This document shows, piece after piece, positions 17,745-26,779 of a stretch of DNA of 64,000 bases. Position numbers and translations under genes: made by a program. Source of the stretch: Thalassospira sp. MCCC 1A03138 (GTDB lineage: Bacteria; Pseudomonadota; Alphaproteobacteria; Rhodospirillales; Thalassospiraceae); contig NZ_JFJY01000001.1 in the NCBI RefSeq assembly GCF_002115785.1, positions 963,689-1,027,688 of the forward strand, given 5' to 3'. Every line of letters begins with the position of its first letter. The stretch's first letter is position 1. The notes under the pieces were generated by a model. It worked only from the letters and a program-made list of their open reading frames with translations. It was not told the DNA's origin and searched no databases.

Positions 17745-18632
17745 TTATTGCGACGGCACCAGCCAATGGGTCCGGTGCGTTGCCGGGCCGGGCAATTTGA
17801 CCGCATCGCATAGCCACTGGCCGATTTCATCAAACTGCTGATCAAATCCATAAGGCGGGTTGATGACCATAAGTCCCGTGCCGCGCATGCGTCCCTTTGC
17901 CCCGCCCTGATTGGTCGAAAGCTCCGCACAAAGCACGCCACCCTTGGCTTTGATCCGGGCAAAGTTTTCACGCAGTTCGGCATCAAATCCGGCCTCAAGG
18001 ATTGGATACCACAGCATGAAGATGCCGTTTTCCCAACGTTCCCAGGCGCGTTTGATCGAACTCGCCGCCTTCTGATAATCCTGTTTCACGTCGTAACTGG
18101 GATCCATCAGGACCAGACCGCGCCGAATGGCCGGTGGCATCATGCCAACCAGTCCCTCATACCCATCGCGCTTGTGCAGGTGAATACGCGGATCGCGTTC
18201 AACGCTGTATTCCAGCAGGTCATATTCGCTCGGATGCAATTCCATCAGGATCATTTCATCATGATCACGCAACAATTCGCGCATGATAAACGGCGACCCC
18301 GGATAAAACGGCCCCTTAAGGTCATCATCTTCAAACACGCCGTAATCGCGCCCCTTGGCAATCGGATCAAATGCCGCGATCTGATCAAGGAAGGGTTGCA
18401 TCTGTTTGGGGGCATTTCCCTTTTGCTGTGCGGCGGCGATGCCATTTTTCCATTCACCGGTTTTCGCCGACTGGGCACTGCCAAGATCGTACCAGCCTGA
18501 CCCGGCATGGGTATCAATCACGCAAAACGGTTTTTCCTTTTTGCACAGATAATCAAGAATCATCCGCATCGCGGCATGCTTGTGAATATCGGCAAAGTTG
18601 CCCGCGTGAAAGCCGTGCAGATAGCTGAGCAT
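17745..18632 (-). CDS. rlmJ: 23S rRNA (adenine2030-N6)-methyltransferase
   Basis: A SAM-dependent methyltransferase that modifies A2030 of 23S rRNA. RlmJ signatures are the start MLSYLHGFHAGNFADIHKH, the SAM-binding VIDTHAGSGWYDL and the catalytic motif LVLMDPSYD, plus INPPYGFD near the C-terminus. The 295-aa length fits. The ATG has AAGGATAAAGGCA upstream and lies 5 bases after rluE, so the two rRNA-modification genes form an operon. Confidence 0.94.
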   Translation of the reverse strand: MLSYLHGFHAGNFADIHKHAAMRMILDYLCKKEKPFCVIDTHAGSGWYDLGSAQSAKTGEWKNGIAAAQQKGNAPKQMQPFLDQIAAFDPIAKGRDYGVFEDDDLKGPFYPGSPFIMRELLRDHDEMILMELHPSEYDLLEYSVERDPRIHLHKRDGYEGLVGMMPPAIRRGLVLMDPSYDVKQDYQKAASSIKRAWERWENGIFMLWYPILEAGFDAELRENFARIKAKGGVLCAELSTNQGGAKGRMRGTGLMVINPPYGFDQQFDEIGQWLCDAVKLPGPATHRTHWLVPSQ

Positions 18633-18637
18633 TGCCT

Positions 18638-19354
18638 TTATCCTTTGGGTGCGCGCGGCTTACCGCCGCGTGACTGTTTATGGTTGCGCGACTTTTGCGG
18701 TCGTGCGGGCCGGAATGTGCTTTTGCCGTCACCCTCGGTGCGGGGCCGACGGTTGGCCTGCATGTTCCCGGGCATCGGCTTGACCTGTACCGGGGCCGTT
18801 TCCGGGGCCTTGACCTCAATAGCCTGCCAGTCACCGGGCGCAAGATCATCCAGCGTCCAGTCACCGATAGCATAGCGGATCAGACGCAGGGTCGGAAACC
18901 CGACAGCCGCCGTCATGCGGCGGACCTGCCGGTTGCGGCCTTCGGTGATGCTAAGCTCGATCCAGCTTGTCGGCACCGATTTGCGAAACCGCACGGGCGG
19001 ATCACGCGGCCAAAGATTTTCGGGCTCCCCCATCAGGCGCGCACGCGCCGGGCGGGTCACGCCGTCTTTCAACTCGACCCCGTTACGAAGCGCGGCAAGG
19101 GCTTCCTCGGTCGGCTCGCCCTCGACCTGAACCCAATAGGTTTTCGGCTTTTTGAATTTCGGATGGGCGATCTGGGCATTCAATGGCCCGTTATCGGTCA
19201 GCAGCAGCAACCCCTCGCTATCGCGATCCAGCCGCCCGGCGGCATAGACACCGGGCAGATCGATATAATCAGCCAACGTCGCCCGACCGTTTTCACGGTC
19301 GGTAAACTGGGTCAAAACGCCATACGGCTTGTTAAAAAGGATCAGCTGCGCCAT
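18638..19354 (-). CDS. rluE: 23S rRNA pseudouridine synthase RluE
   Basis: An RsuA-type pseudouridine synthase that modifies U2457 in E. coli 23S rRNA. The catalytic aspartate is in [16 protein letters not shown]. RluE-specific stretches are [34 protein letters not shown] and [26 protein letters not shown] 60-residue lysine/arginine-rich tail follows the catalytic domain. The start is uncertain: ATG at 19354 ([10 protein letters not shown]) is preferred over 19363 and 19402, because the longest form would translate the 13-bp tandem repeats upstream. Confidence 0.9.
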   Translation of the reverse strand: MAQLILFNKPYGVLTQFTDRENGRATLADYIDLPGVYAAGRLDRDSEGLLLLTDNGPLNAQIAHPKFKKPKTYWVQVEGEPTEEALAALRNGVELKDGVTRPARARLMGEPENLWPRDPPVRFRKSVPTSWIELSITEGRNRQVRRMTAAVGFPTLRLIRYAIGDWTLDDLAPGDWQAIEVKAPETAPVQVKPMPGNMQANRRPRTEGDGKSTFRPARPQKSRNHKQSRGGKPRAPKG

Positions 19355-19381
19355 GCGCCGCATAGAACCATTTTTGCCGTA

Positions 19382-19433
19382 CAAGTCAACTGGGCAAGTC
19401 AACCGGGCAAGTCAACCGGACAAGTCGACCTGC
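19382..19433. repeat. 13-bp tandem repeat, four copies
   Basis: Four head-to-tail units: CAAGTCAACTGGG, CAAGTCAACCGGG, CAAGTCAACCGGA, CAAGTCGACCTGC. They lie in the short gap between rluE and the SIMPL gene, just upstream of the rluE start. There are no spacers, so it is a minisatellite and not a CRISPR array. Confidence 0.85.
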
Positions 19434-19460
19434 CCGGTCAACAGGCCCGGCCAAATACGA

Positions 19461-20195
19461 TCAATCCTCGATCAGATATTCCATGGTGGTAACAACGCGC
19501 ACGGTTTTGTTGATCTGCTGGCTTTCTGTGCTGTTTGGCGCACCATCGGCCGGAAGGATTTGAAACAATCCCTGCGTTGCGCGGCGAATACCGCCCAGAC
19601 GGCCACCGGAATCGGTTGCAAACTGCTGTGCCGCATCGCGGGCATTTGCTGTGGCCGCGGCAATCATTTCCGGTTTGATGTCGTTAAGCTTGGTGAACAT
19701 GAAACTCGGGCCGGGGTTATAACCCTGCCCGCCCAGAACAATCCCGCCCTGAAGCAGCTTGCCGATATCCTGCGTTGCCCCCACGACGGCATCGACATTG
19801 TCGGTCCGGACCTGAATGGTCTGACTGACGATATAACGGCTTTCAATCGGACCGGAACGATAGGATTGCGCAAGCTGATCGGTCACCTGAAGGCTTTGCA
19901 ACTCGGTCATGTCCTTGGTGATGCCATGCGTTTCAAGAAACGCCAAAAGTGCGGTCGTATCACTTTCGATCTTGGCCTGCGCGTTTTGCAAAACATCATC
20001 GGTCGCAACATAGGTAATCGGCCAAACCGCACGATCCGCCACGACATCGCGTTCTGCCAGTCCCTTGACGGTGACAAACCGGTCAAGCGACCGCATATCC
20101 GACAGCCCCTTACCGACCAGCCAGCCGGCACCGGCAATACCGGCACTGACCACGATTGCGGCAACGAATTTTGCAAATCCCGAAGAAGAAGACAT
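19461..20195 (-). CDS. SIMPL (DUF541) domain protein
   Basis: A 244-aa periplasmic protein with an N-terminal hydrophobic anchor or signal (FAKFVAAIVVSAGIAGAGWLVG) and a SIMPL/DUF541 domain (VTVKGLAERDVVADRAVWPI, YIVSQTIQVRTDNVDAVV, ATANARDAAQQFA). Family members (YggE-like) are linked to oxidative-stress tolerance but have no defined reaction. The ATG at 20195 is preceded by CAAGGAAACACGGGC and places the hydrophobic segment at the N-terminus; the longer in-frame form starting at 20336 is rejected. Confidence 0.86.
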   Translation of the reverse strand: MSSSSGFAKFVAAIVVSAGIAGAGWLVGKGLSDMRSLDRFVTVKGLAERDVVADRAVWPITYVATDDVLQNAQAKIESDTTALLAFLETHGITKDMTELQSLQVTDQLAQSYRSGPIESRYIVSQTIQVRTDNVDAVVGATQDIGKLLQGGIVLGGQGYNPGPSFMFTKLNDIKPEMIAAATANARDAAQQFATDSGGRLGGIRRATQGLFQILPADGAPNSTESQQINKTVRVVTTMEYLIED

Positions 20196-20440
20196 GCCCG
20201 TGTTTCCTTGATTATTGTTGTTCCGCTGGACGCATAAATTTTGCTTCAAAGACCTTATCAGACGGAACAAAATCGACAAAATCAGGGCAGTCATTTTGCA
20301 AGTTTGCGAAATCAGACACCGGACATTTGAATGCATTCAAATTGGGTCGCAATCCGTATCCGAACATGCTAAAAGCCAGCAACGCCTGCGCTTCGCGCGG
20401 CCAATCCATTCAAACATGCAAAAGCTTTACGAGGTCGTCC

Positions 20441-21115
20441 ATGCGCCGTTCCGATATCAATGCTCATATCACGCATGCCAAGGAACTGTTCGAGTCCATT
20501 TCCTTCAAGCTGCCCTTCTGGGGGCATTATTCCCCGGCGCAGTGGGATGCCGAGCCTGATCTGGCGAAATGGTGCCGTGCCCATCAGATGGGCTGGGACG
20601 TAACCGATTACGGCGAAGGCGATTTTGCCCGTCGCGGCCTAATCCTGTTTTGCCTGCGCAATGGCATCCTGCGTCAGCCGGGCGAAGTCCCCTATGCCGA
20701 AAAGATCATGATTGTCGGCGAAAATCAGGAATGCCCATGGCATTACCACAAGGTCAAAATGGAAGACATCATTGTGCGCGGCGGCGGCAATCTGGTGATT
20801 GAACTGACCAACCTGACCAAAGACGGCAAAATGGACATGGTCAATGACGTGCATGTCCGCACCGATGGCAAACTCAACATCCTTCCGGCCGGTGGCAAGG
20901 TCGTGCTCGAACCCGGCCAAAGTGTCACCCTGCCACGCACGCTTGTGCATCGCTTCTATGGCGAAGAAGGCAAAGGCCCGGTGATCGTCGGCGAAGTATC
21001 ACAGGTCAATGATGACCTTGCCGATAACTACTTCTTTGACTGCGACGCCCGGTTCAGCGAAATCGAAAATGATGTCGCGCCGATCCATCCGCTGTGGAAT
21101 GAACTGGCCGGTTAA
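20441..21115 (+). CDS. D-lyxose ketol-isomerase
   Basis: A cupin-fold metal-dependent sugar isomerase (D-lyxose to D-xylulose) of 224 aa. The metal site is CPWHYHKVKMEDI (H101, H103, E108), with a later histidine in RTLVHRFYGEEG. Other family segments are FWGHYSPAQWD and YFFDCDARFSEIENDVAPIHPLW. The ATG at 20441 is preceded by ACGAGGTCGTCC; a longer open frame upstream reads noncoding sequence. It stands alone with its own terminator, and no lyxose transporter or kinase is adjacent. Confidence 0.9.
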   Translation: MRRSDINAHITHAKELFESISFKLPFWGHYSPAQWDAEPDLAKWCRAHQMGWDVTDYGEGDFARRGLILFCLRNGILRQPGEVPYAEKIMIVGENQECPWHYHKVKMEDIIVRGGGNLVIELTNLTKDGKMDMVNDVHVRTDGKLNILPAGGKVVLEPGQSVTLPRTLVHRFYGEEGKGPVIVGEVSQVNDDLADNYFFDCDARFSEIENDVAPIHPLWNELAG

Positions 21116-21137
21116 GGTCACAAATCAACTGAAATAC

Positions 21138-21175
21138 AAACCCCCGGCAGTGCGACTGCCGGGGGTTTTTCTTTT
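21138..21175 (+). terminator. Terminator of the D-lyxose isomerase gene
   Basis: A perfect stem CCCCCGGCAG / CTGCCGGGGG (21141-21150 with 21156-21165) with a 5-nt loop is followed by TTTTTCTTTT. AAA on the left makes it partly bidirectional for the convergent GNAT gene. Confidence 0.88.
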
Positions 21176-21176
21176 G

Positions 21177-21680
21177 TCAGCCGCGTTCGAACCGTTGCAG
21201 GCCGACCGTACCGGACCAGGGATCGGACATCTCCTCGTCGGTTAGCCTGAAGCCGAAATCCTCATAAAGCTTGCGGGCAGCATCCAGTCCGGCAAAGGTC
21301 GTAAGCCAGACCTTGTCATACCCGTTTTCGCGCAGAAAAGTATCGACCCGTTTCATAAGCTCACGGCCCAGCCCCCGGCCCCGTATGGCATCCGAGGTGA
21401 TGAACCACCGCAAATGCGCCCCCGATGTCGCAAGATCAATACCGTCAAGCGCGATGGCACCGGCAAGATTGCCCGTGCTGTCATATGCCGAGACAAAGAA
21501 ATCACGTGTTGCATCAAACCGGGGAAAAAACGCGCCCATATCACGGGCAAGGCCAGCTTCGAACTGCAACCCGAAATTCCAGTGCGGCGTATAATATTGC
21601 ATATGTAGGCCAATGATCTGGCCGATCACACCCGGTCGATAACCGTCAAAAACGATGTCACCTTTCACGGCCCCCTCCAT
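21177..21680 (-). CDS. GNAT family N-acetyltransferase
   Basis: An acetyl-CoA-dependent acetyltransferase fold of about 167 aa. Strand 4 and the pantetheine loop appear as HLRWFITSDAIRGRGLGRELM (the RGxGxG/A motif is RGRGLG), followed by WLTTFAGLDAARKLYEDFGFR. The acceptor is unknown. The ATG at 21680 overlaps the TetR gene by 23 bases. A GTG at 21668 with GGAGG five bases upstream is an equally good start. It is co-transcribed with the TetR regulator, as in MarR/TetR-GNAT pairs. Confidence 0.85.
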   Translation of the reverse strand: MEGAVKGDIVFDGYRPGVIGQIIGLHMQYYTPHWNFGLQFEAGLARDMGAFFPRFDATRDFFVSAYDSTGNLAGAIALDGIDLATSGAHLRWFITSDAIRGRGLGRELMKRVDTFLRENGYDKVWLTTFAGLDAARKLYEDFGFRLTDEEMSDPWSGTVGLQRFERG

Positions 21681-22245
21681 CCCGACCGGCGGCAACGGCA
21701 AGGCATGCGATCTCGTGCGCGGCATCGCTGTCCAGCACTTCGTGCATCACCAGCCGCTTCCAGACCAGTGCAACAATCATTTCATTCACAACCACCGCCG
21801 AAACAGTTCCCTGCCCGGTATTGGCAGCTATGAATGCGCTCACCAGATCGACCACGATTGGTGCCCGGCCGATCACAAGTCCGGTGCGAAGCGCATTCCG
21901 GATCGGTTCATTCTGCGCGGCTTCACCAATCAGGCCTGACAGAATTCGACCGGCCGGTGTCGTCTCGTAAAAACGGAAAAGCTGTTCAAGAAGTGCCGTC
22001 AATCCGGCTTCAAGTGATGCTTCATGACGATGGAACGCTTTTGTCAGAACATCTCGATCGACCAGATCGTCATAGACCTCGACAAACAGATCCGCCTTGG
22101 ATGGCCACCAGCGATAGATGGTCTGTTTGCCGCTGCCCGCTTCGGCGGCAACCGCATCGATGCTGGTCGAATGGTAACCTTGCACAACAACAAGCCTACC
22201 CGCTGCATCAAGGATCGCCCGATGTTTTGTCGCTGAACGCCGCAT
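21658..22245 (-). CDS. TetR family transcriptional regulator
   Basis: A 195-aa regulator. The N-terminal helix-turn-helix is ILDAAGRLVVVQGYHSTSIDAVAAEAGSGKQTIYRWWPSKADLF, the standard TetR pattern; the C-terminal ligand/dimer domain is of the TetR_C type. GGAAGGGG precedes the ATG. A 16-bp perfect palindrome 39 bases upstream is the likely self-operator. The GNAT gene overlaps its end and is the obvious local target. Confidence 0.92.
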   Translation of the reverse strand: MRRSATKHRAILDAAGRLVVVQGYHSTSIDAVAAEAGSGKQTIYRWWPSKADLFVEVYDDLVDRDVLTKAFHRHEASLEAGLTALLEQLFRFYETTPAGRILSGLIGEAAQNEPIRNALRTGLVIGRAPIVVDLVSAFIAANTGQGTVSAVVVNEMIVALVWKRLVMHEVLDSDAAHEIACLAVAAGRDGGGRER

Positions 22246-22283
22246 GGTGCCCCTTCCCGCTGATGAGCATCAACCTTGAACGA

Positions 22284-22299
22284 GACGAGACGTCTCGTC
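22284..22299. promoter_or_regulatory. Palindromic operator upstream of the TetR gene
   Basis: GACGAGACGTCTCGTC is a perfect 16-bp palindrome 39 bases before the TetR start codon, the usual position and form of a TetR autoregulatory site. Confidence 0.75.
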
Positions 22300-22406
22300 A
22301 ATTTTAAAATCGCAGGCAGGCAGCCCCAAGGGGCAGCCTCAGGGGAAAGCGACAAGGGATAGTCCCAGAGCACAGCTCCGGGAGATGATGGATGATGGAA
22401 AGCTTC

Positions 22407-23357
22407 CTACTCCGCCGGAGGAGATTGTTCCGGAGTACCAAGGATTTCGGTGAATTCCGGCAGATCGCGAAGCGGCTCGAACTCGATCTCGGTCCAGGCC
22501 GGTTGGCGCATGGCATCAGACAGCGCCACCGCACGCTGCAGATCGGCAAGGGCGGCTTCCTTGTACCCAAGCCCGGCATTGGCACACGCCCGCTGATAAT
22601 AGCCATTGGCATTATCCGGTGCCTCGGCCAGAAGCCGGTTGCAAAGGCTAAGCGCCCAGTCACGATCACCAAGCTGAAGGGCGGCATCGGCCTTATAGGC
22701 CATGACTTCCGGATCACCCGGCGACAGCTCAAGGATCTTGTCGTAAATCTCGATCTTGGAACGCGGATTGGTCACCTTGTTGGCCTGCAACCAGAAGGCA
22801 TGAATGGTCTGGGTGCGTTCGATTTCTTCCTGATGATCGTTGATCACCATGCTTTTCTGACGCAGTTCGTCTTCAAGCGCGCTCAGGCGTGTTTCAAATT
22901 CTTCGGACAGGCGGCGCAATTCCGTATCGGCAAGGTTGCGCACACTTGATTTAAGCTCGCGCAAAGACTGCCAGCCCAGCATGGTCAGAAGCGCACCGAC
23001 GGCGGCCACAAAATAGAAGAAATAGGTCACCGTGTTCGACGAATAGGAAATCGCCTTGTCGATGGCCTCAAGCTGCCGGTTAACAACCTCGCGCAGCAAC
23101 TCGGCGCGCATGCCCTGCATTTCGGTCCGCAATGCCTTTAACTCGTCAAGTACATAGCGTTCCATAAGCGGCGGCATATTCGTGCGCTCGCCTGCTTCAA
23201 GCGGACGAAAATCAACCGGCGGAAGCGTCTCACCCGATGAAGTTTCAGAACCCGCAGGCGCGGCCCCTATGCCATCCTGTGCCAGGACCGGCGATGAAAC
23301 CAGCACCGCCATCATCATAAGGATACCGGCGATCATGCGTTCGAACCGTGACGTCAT
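22407..23357 (-). CDS. Membrane-anchored coiled-coil TPR protein
   Basis: A 316-aa protein. A signal peptide is at 1-26 (ending VLAQ), then a Pro/Glu-rich stretch, a membrane segment at about 110-130 (VTYFFYFVAAVGALLTMLGW), a charged coiled coil at about 132-185, and tetratricopeptide repeats at about 190-290 (KILELSPGDPEVMAYKADAALQLGD; LAEAPDNANGYYQRACANAGLGY). Probably an inner-membrane scaffold. No family name is recognised beyond TPR. Confidence 0.8.
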   Translation of the reverse strand: MTSRFERMIAGILMMMAVLVSSPVLAQDGIGAAPAGSETSSGETLPPVDFRPLEAGERTNMPPLMERYVLDELKALRTEMQGMRAELLREVVNRQLEAIDKAISYSSNTVTYFFYFVAAVGALLTMLGWQSLRELKSSVRNLADTELRRLSEEFETRLSALEDELRQKSMVINDHQEEIERTQTIHAFWLQANKVTNPRSKIEIYDKILELSPGDPEVMAYKADAALQLGDRDWALSLCNRLLAEAPDNANGYYQRACANAGLGYKEAALADLQRAVALSDAMRQPAWTEIEFEPLRDLPEFTEILGTPEQSPPAE

Positions 23358-23515
23358 TTCCTGCTGCTTCCCTGTTTCTTTTTATGAATCGGTGTTGTTT
23401 GCCCGGTCTTTGTAACCCGGCTTCGACCATGATCCAAATCAACGTTATTATTGGACTGTAACGATATATTGCCCTTGCCAAAACATACATTTTTTGGAAA
23501 GTCGCGCAGGTATCG

Positions 23516-24616
23516 ATGATCGAATACGGCACAAGCCCGGATCGGGCACAGCAACTGTCAAACGCCACCCTTGCCATGATGTCCGAATTGGGCGTTATCG
23601 CGCATCCGAACAATTTTACGATCTTTTTCAATTACCTGTCTGGCGAAGAACCCGATCTTACGCAAACGATTGATATCCTGCGCAGCAACAATCGCGAATT
23701 CGACGAATTGCAGTGCCGCGACCTTTTCACGCGGTTTTTTGACACCGTAAATGAACGCGAAATCGTCACCCGCATCACCGCAGATCTGCGCAATCAGTTG
23801 ACGTCGGTTCTGGAAACCGTGCGCAACGCCGGAATTGATACCCGCGCCTATGGCGAGGCCCTTGATCATTTCTGCGAATATATCGGGGACAAGGATTTCA
23901 CCAATCTCGAACAGGCGCTTAAAACCCTGCTCGGTGCGACCCGCGATATCGAGGGCGTAAACCGACTTCTTGAAACCCGGCTGGATAATACCTCGACCGA
24001 GATATCCAAACTGCGCCGCGATCTCGAAGACATGAAGCGCGAGGCCATGACCGACTGTCTGACCGGCATCGCCAACCGCAAGGCATTTGATCTGAAACTG
24101 CGCGATTGCGCGATGCAGTCGATGGAAACCGGCAAACCGCTTAGCCTGCTTCTGATCGATATCGACCATTTCAAAACATTCAATGACACCCACGGTCATC
24201 AGGCCGGCGATCAGGTCATTCGACTGATGGCCCAGACCCTTCAACAGAACGTCAAGGGCCGCGACACCGCCGCACGTTACGGGGGGGAGGAATTTGCCGT
24301 CATCCTGCCGATGACCGGGCTTGGCTGCGCTCGCCAGCTGGCCGAACATATCCGCCACAATGTCGAAACCCGCAAGGTGGTCAGCCGCATCCGCCATGAA
24401 GAACTGGGCAAGGTTACCGTTTCAATCGGGGTCAGCACATTTCAATTTGGCGAACCGCTTGGCCGCTTTATAGAACGCGCCGATCAGGCGCTTTATCTCG
24501 CCAAAGCCAACGGCCGCAACCGGGTCGCGACCGAACGCCAGATTGCAGATGCCTATCCCGAGGCCCGAATACTTGATATCACCGCACCCGAGCCCAAAAA
24601 ACAGCGTTACGCCTGA
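23516..24616 (+). CDS. Diguanylate cyclase (GGDEF), soluble
   Basis: Makes cyclic di-GMP from two GTP. The C-terminal GGDEF domain (about 180-350) has DIDHFKTFNDTHGHQAGD and the active-site motif GGEEF (256-260), so it should be active. The product-inhibition I-site is KGRD (247-250), with Lys in place of the usual Arg. The N-terminal 160 residues have no recognised sensory domain; they are helical and end in a likely coiled coil. No membrane segments are seen. Confidence 0.9.
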   Translation: MIEYGTSPDRAQQLSNATLAMMSELGVIAHPNNFTIFFNYLSGEEPDLTQTIDILRSNNREFDELQCRDLFTRFFDTVNEREIVTRITADLRNQLTSVLETVRNAGIDTRAYGEALDHFCEYIGDKDFTNLEQALKTLLGATRDIEGVNRLLETRLDNTSTEISKLRRDLEDMKREAMTDCLTGIANRKAFDLKLRDCAMQSMETGKPLSLLLIDIDHFKTFNDTHGHQAGDQVIRLMAQTLQQNVKGRDTAARYGGEEFAVILPMTGLGCARQLAEHIRHNVETRKVVSRIRHEELGKVTVSIGVSTFQFGEPLGRFIERADQALYLAKANGRNRVATERQIADAYPEARILDITAPEPKKQRYA

Positions 24617-24673
24617 CAGGCACTGACAGAACACCAATTTATCCGTATAAGGCAGGTCGTTTAATGCGACAGA

Positions 24674-25870
24674 TTGGCCTGCGACGTGAAGAAGATTGAT
24701 GTCCTTGTAATTGGTGCCGGTGCCGCCGGCCTTATGTGCGCGATCGAAGCCGGCAAACGCGGCCGTTCGGTCGTGATTGTCGATCATTCGGCAAAACCGG
24801 CTGAAAAAATCCGTATTTCCGGGGGCGGTCGCTGCAACTTCACCAATCTGCATGCCAGCCCTGAAAATTTCATTTCGCAAAACAAGCGTTTCTGCGTCTC
24901 GGCACTCAAACGTTACACCCAGTTTGACTTCATCGATCTGGTCAACCGTTATGACATTGCCTGGCATGAAAAAACACTGGGCCAGCTGTTTTGCGATGAA
25001 TCCTCGTTCCAGATCATCGACATGCTGCTTGATGAATGTGATGCCGCTAATGTCGAGCTGCGCCTGAACACCGAAATCAGCAACATCATCCGCCGTGACG
25101 ATGCCGGGTTCGATGTCACGACACGCACCGGCGCGCAATGGACCTGCCAGTCGCTTGTCGTGGCCTGTGGCGGCCTTTCCATTCCCAAAATCGGCGCAAC
25201 CGGCTTTGGCTATCAGATTGCCCGACAGTTTGGCATCGACATCGTTCCGACCCGCGCTGCCCTTGTGCCCCTGACCTTCGATCCGGACATGCGGGCCGAT
25301 ATGGGCCAGCTTTCGGGCATTTCGGTCGACGCAATCGTCCAGTGCCATAAAAAGCAGTTCCGCGAAGGATTGCTGTTTACCCATCGCGGGCTCAGCGGCC
25401 CTTCGATCCTGCAGATTTCATCCTATTGGGACGAGGGCGACGCCATCACGGTCAACCTGAATCCCGAAGAAGACGCCTTTGATCTTCTGAAATCGGCCAA
25501 GGCCGAAAGCCCGAAACAGGCCGTGCATAATGTGCTCTCGCGCATCCTGCCAAACCGTCTGGCCCAGATGATCACCGCCCGCCACGGACTTGATCGCCCG
25601 ATTGGTGAAACCGGGGACAAGGCGCTTCGCCTGCTTGCAACCGATGTCAATCAATGGTCGGTCATGCCGCAAGGGTCCGAAGGATACCGCACCGCCGAGG
25701 TCACGCTGGGCGGGGTCGACACCAACGCCCTGTCATCAAAAACCATGGAATGCCGCGATGTCCCCGGCCTTTATTTCATCGGTGAAGTCGTCGACGTCAC
25801 CGGCCATCTTGGCGGGTTCAATTTCCAGTGGGCCTGGTCATCGGGCTGGTCCGCCGGACAGGTCGCATAA
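24674..25870 (+). CDS. HI0933/BaiN-type FAD flavoprotein
   Basis: A NAD(P)/FAD-dependent oxidoreductase of about 398 aa. The FAD fold is VLVIGAGAAGLMCAIEAGKRG, followed by the family hallmark KIRISGGGRCNFTN. FTHRGLSGPSILQIS and the C-terminal GEVVDVTGHLGGFNFQWAWSSGWSAG complete the HI0933 pattern. The reaction is not established for most members. No ATG is available: the frame opens with TTG (24674) or GTG (24686), and the GTG gives the more usual short N-terminus. Confidence 0.88.
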   Translation: MACDVKKIDVLVIGAGAAGLMCAIEAGKRGRSVVIVDHSAKPAEKIRISGGGRCNFTNLHASPENFISQNKRFCVSALKRYTQFDFIDLVNRYDIAWHEKTLGQLFCDESSFQIIDMLLDECDAANVELRLNTEISNIIRRDDAGFDVTTRTGAQWTCQSLVVACGGLSIPKIGATGFGYQIARQFGIDIVPTRAALVPLTFDPDMRADMGQLSGISVDAIVQCHKKQFREGLLFTHRGLSGPSILQISSYWDEGDAITVNLNPEEDAFDLLKSAKAESPKQAVHNVLSRILPNRLAQMITARHGLDRPIGETGDKALRLLATDVNQWSVMPQGSEGYRTAEVTLGGVDTNALSSKTMECRDVPGLYFIGEVVDVTGHLGGFNFQWAWSSGWSAGQVA

Positions 25871-25990
25871 AAATTTTCTACGCACAGTTTTATAATACCG
25901 CCCGGGAACAACTTCATATCTCAACCGTTTGGTTTTCAAGAACAGCCGACAGCTTTCCTGTCCGCTGAAACACAAAAATGAGGTTGGGTT

Positions 25991-26173
25991 ATGGAATATG
26001 GTGGAATTCTCGGACTGATCATTCTGATTGCCGATATCTGGGCCATCATCAATGTCATGGGCAGCGGTGCAAGCACCGGTTCAAAAATCATCTGGACGAT
26101 CCTGATCCTCGTCCTGCCGGTTCTCGGCCTGATCATCTGGCTGTTTGCCGGTCCGCGTAGTGGGCGGGTTTAA
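25991..26173 (+). CDS. Small membrane protein, PLDc_N type
   Basis: A 60-aa protein of two transmembrane helices (GILGLIILIADIWAIINVM and IIWTILILVLPVLGLIIWLF) followed by the short basic tail GPRSGRV. This matches the phospholipase-D-nuclease N-terminal domain (PLDc_N) found alone in small inner-membrane proteins of unknown role. GAGGTTGGGTT precedes the ATG. Two hairpins follow it. Confidence 0.8.
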   Translation: MEYGGILGLIILIADIWAIINVMGSGASTGSKIIWTILILVLPVLGLIIWLFAGPRSGRV

Positions 26174-26191
26174 CACAGAAATCAATAACCG

Positions 26192-26211
26192 CTGGGGTCA
26201 ACGCACCCCAG
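26192..26211 (+). other. Hairpin after the PLDc_N gene
   Basis: CTGGGGT-caacgc-ACCCCAG, a perfect 7-bp stem with no T-tract, 18 bases after the stop codon. It precedes a proper terminator and may protect the mRNA 3' end. Confidence 0.5.
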
Positions 26212-26232
26212 TGAAGAACCTGTTGGCATTCC

Positions 26233-26270
26233 GGTCAGGCGAGCATTAATTTGCATGCCTGACCTTTTTT
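26233..26270 (+). terminator. Terminator downstream of the PLDc_N gene
   Basis: The stem GGTCAGGC / GCCTGACC (26233-26240 with 26257-26264), with a 16-nt loop, is followed by six T residues. Confidence 0.7.
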
Positions 26271-26299
26271 GTGCGCAATTACAACCGGATGCCAGATAG

Positions 26300-26779
26300 A
26301 TGGACAAGATTTCCTATCCCGTCAAAGGGTCCTGCCGTTGCGGCAAACTTGAAATCGCGCTGGCAGCACCCCCGGTCCTGACCGCAGCCTGCCATTGTCG
26401 CGGTTGCCAGAAAATGAGCTCAAGCGCCTTCTCGCTGACCGCGATGTGCAAATCAGACAGCTTTCGGGTCCTGTCCGGGACACCGGTTAAAGGCGGTGCA
26501 CAAGGCCCCGAACTGGATCATTTTTTCTGTCCGGACTGCAAAACATGGATGTTTACCCGGATCATCGGCATGGATGATTTTGTCAATGTCCGCCCGACCC
26601 TGTTTGATCAGAAGTCCCTTGCCACACCCTTCATTGAAACAATGACATCTGAAAAACTGCCATGGGTCAGCATCCCGGCACAGCACAGCTTCACAGGCTT
26701 CCCGGATGTCGATGATTTCATGAAGCTGCTTGATGATTTCAGGCAGACGCAGAACCAACAAGGAAGCCGCCGGGGTTAA
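26300..26779 (+). CDS. GFA family (Mss4-like zinc) protein
   Basis: A 159-aa protein of the glutathione-dependent formaldehyde-activating enzyme family. Zinc ligands appear in order as SCRCG, CHCRGCQK and FFCPDCKTWM, the complete CxC...CxC-x2-C...CxxC set. Members have a Mss4-like fold; the true substrate is generally unknown. Its stop codon shares TTAA with the convergent TRAP gene (overlap 26776-26779). Confidence 0.88.
   Translation: MDKISYPVKGSCRCGKLEIALAAPPVLTAACHCRGCQKMSSSAFSLTAMCKSDSFRVLSGTPVKGGAQGPELDHFFCPDCKTWMFTRIIGMDDFVNVRPTLFDQKSLATPFIETMTSEKLPWVSIPAQHSFTGFPDVDDFMKLLDDFRQTQNQQGSRRG

Noticed and set aside
19382..19433. CRISPR-like array
   Set aside because: Units are 13 bp, contiguous and without spacers; no cas genes are nearby.
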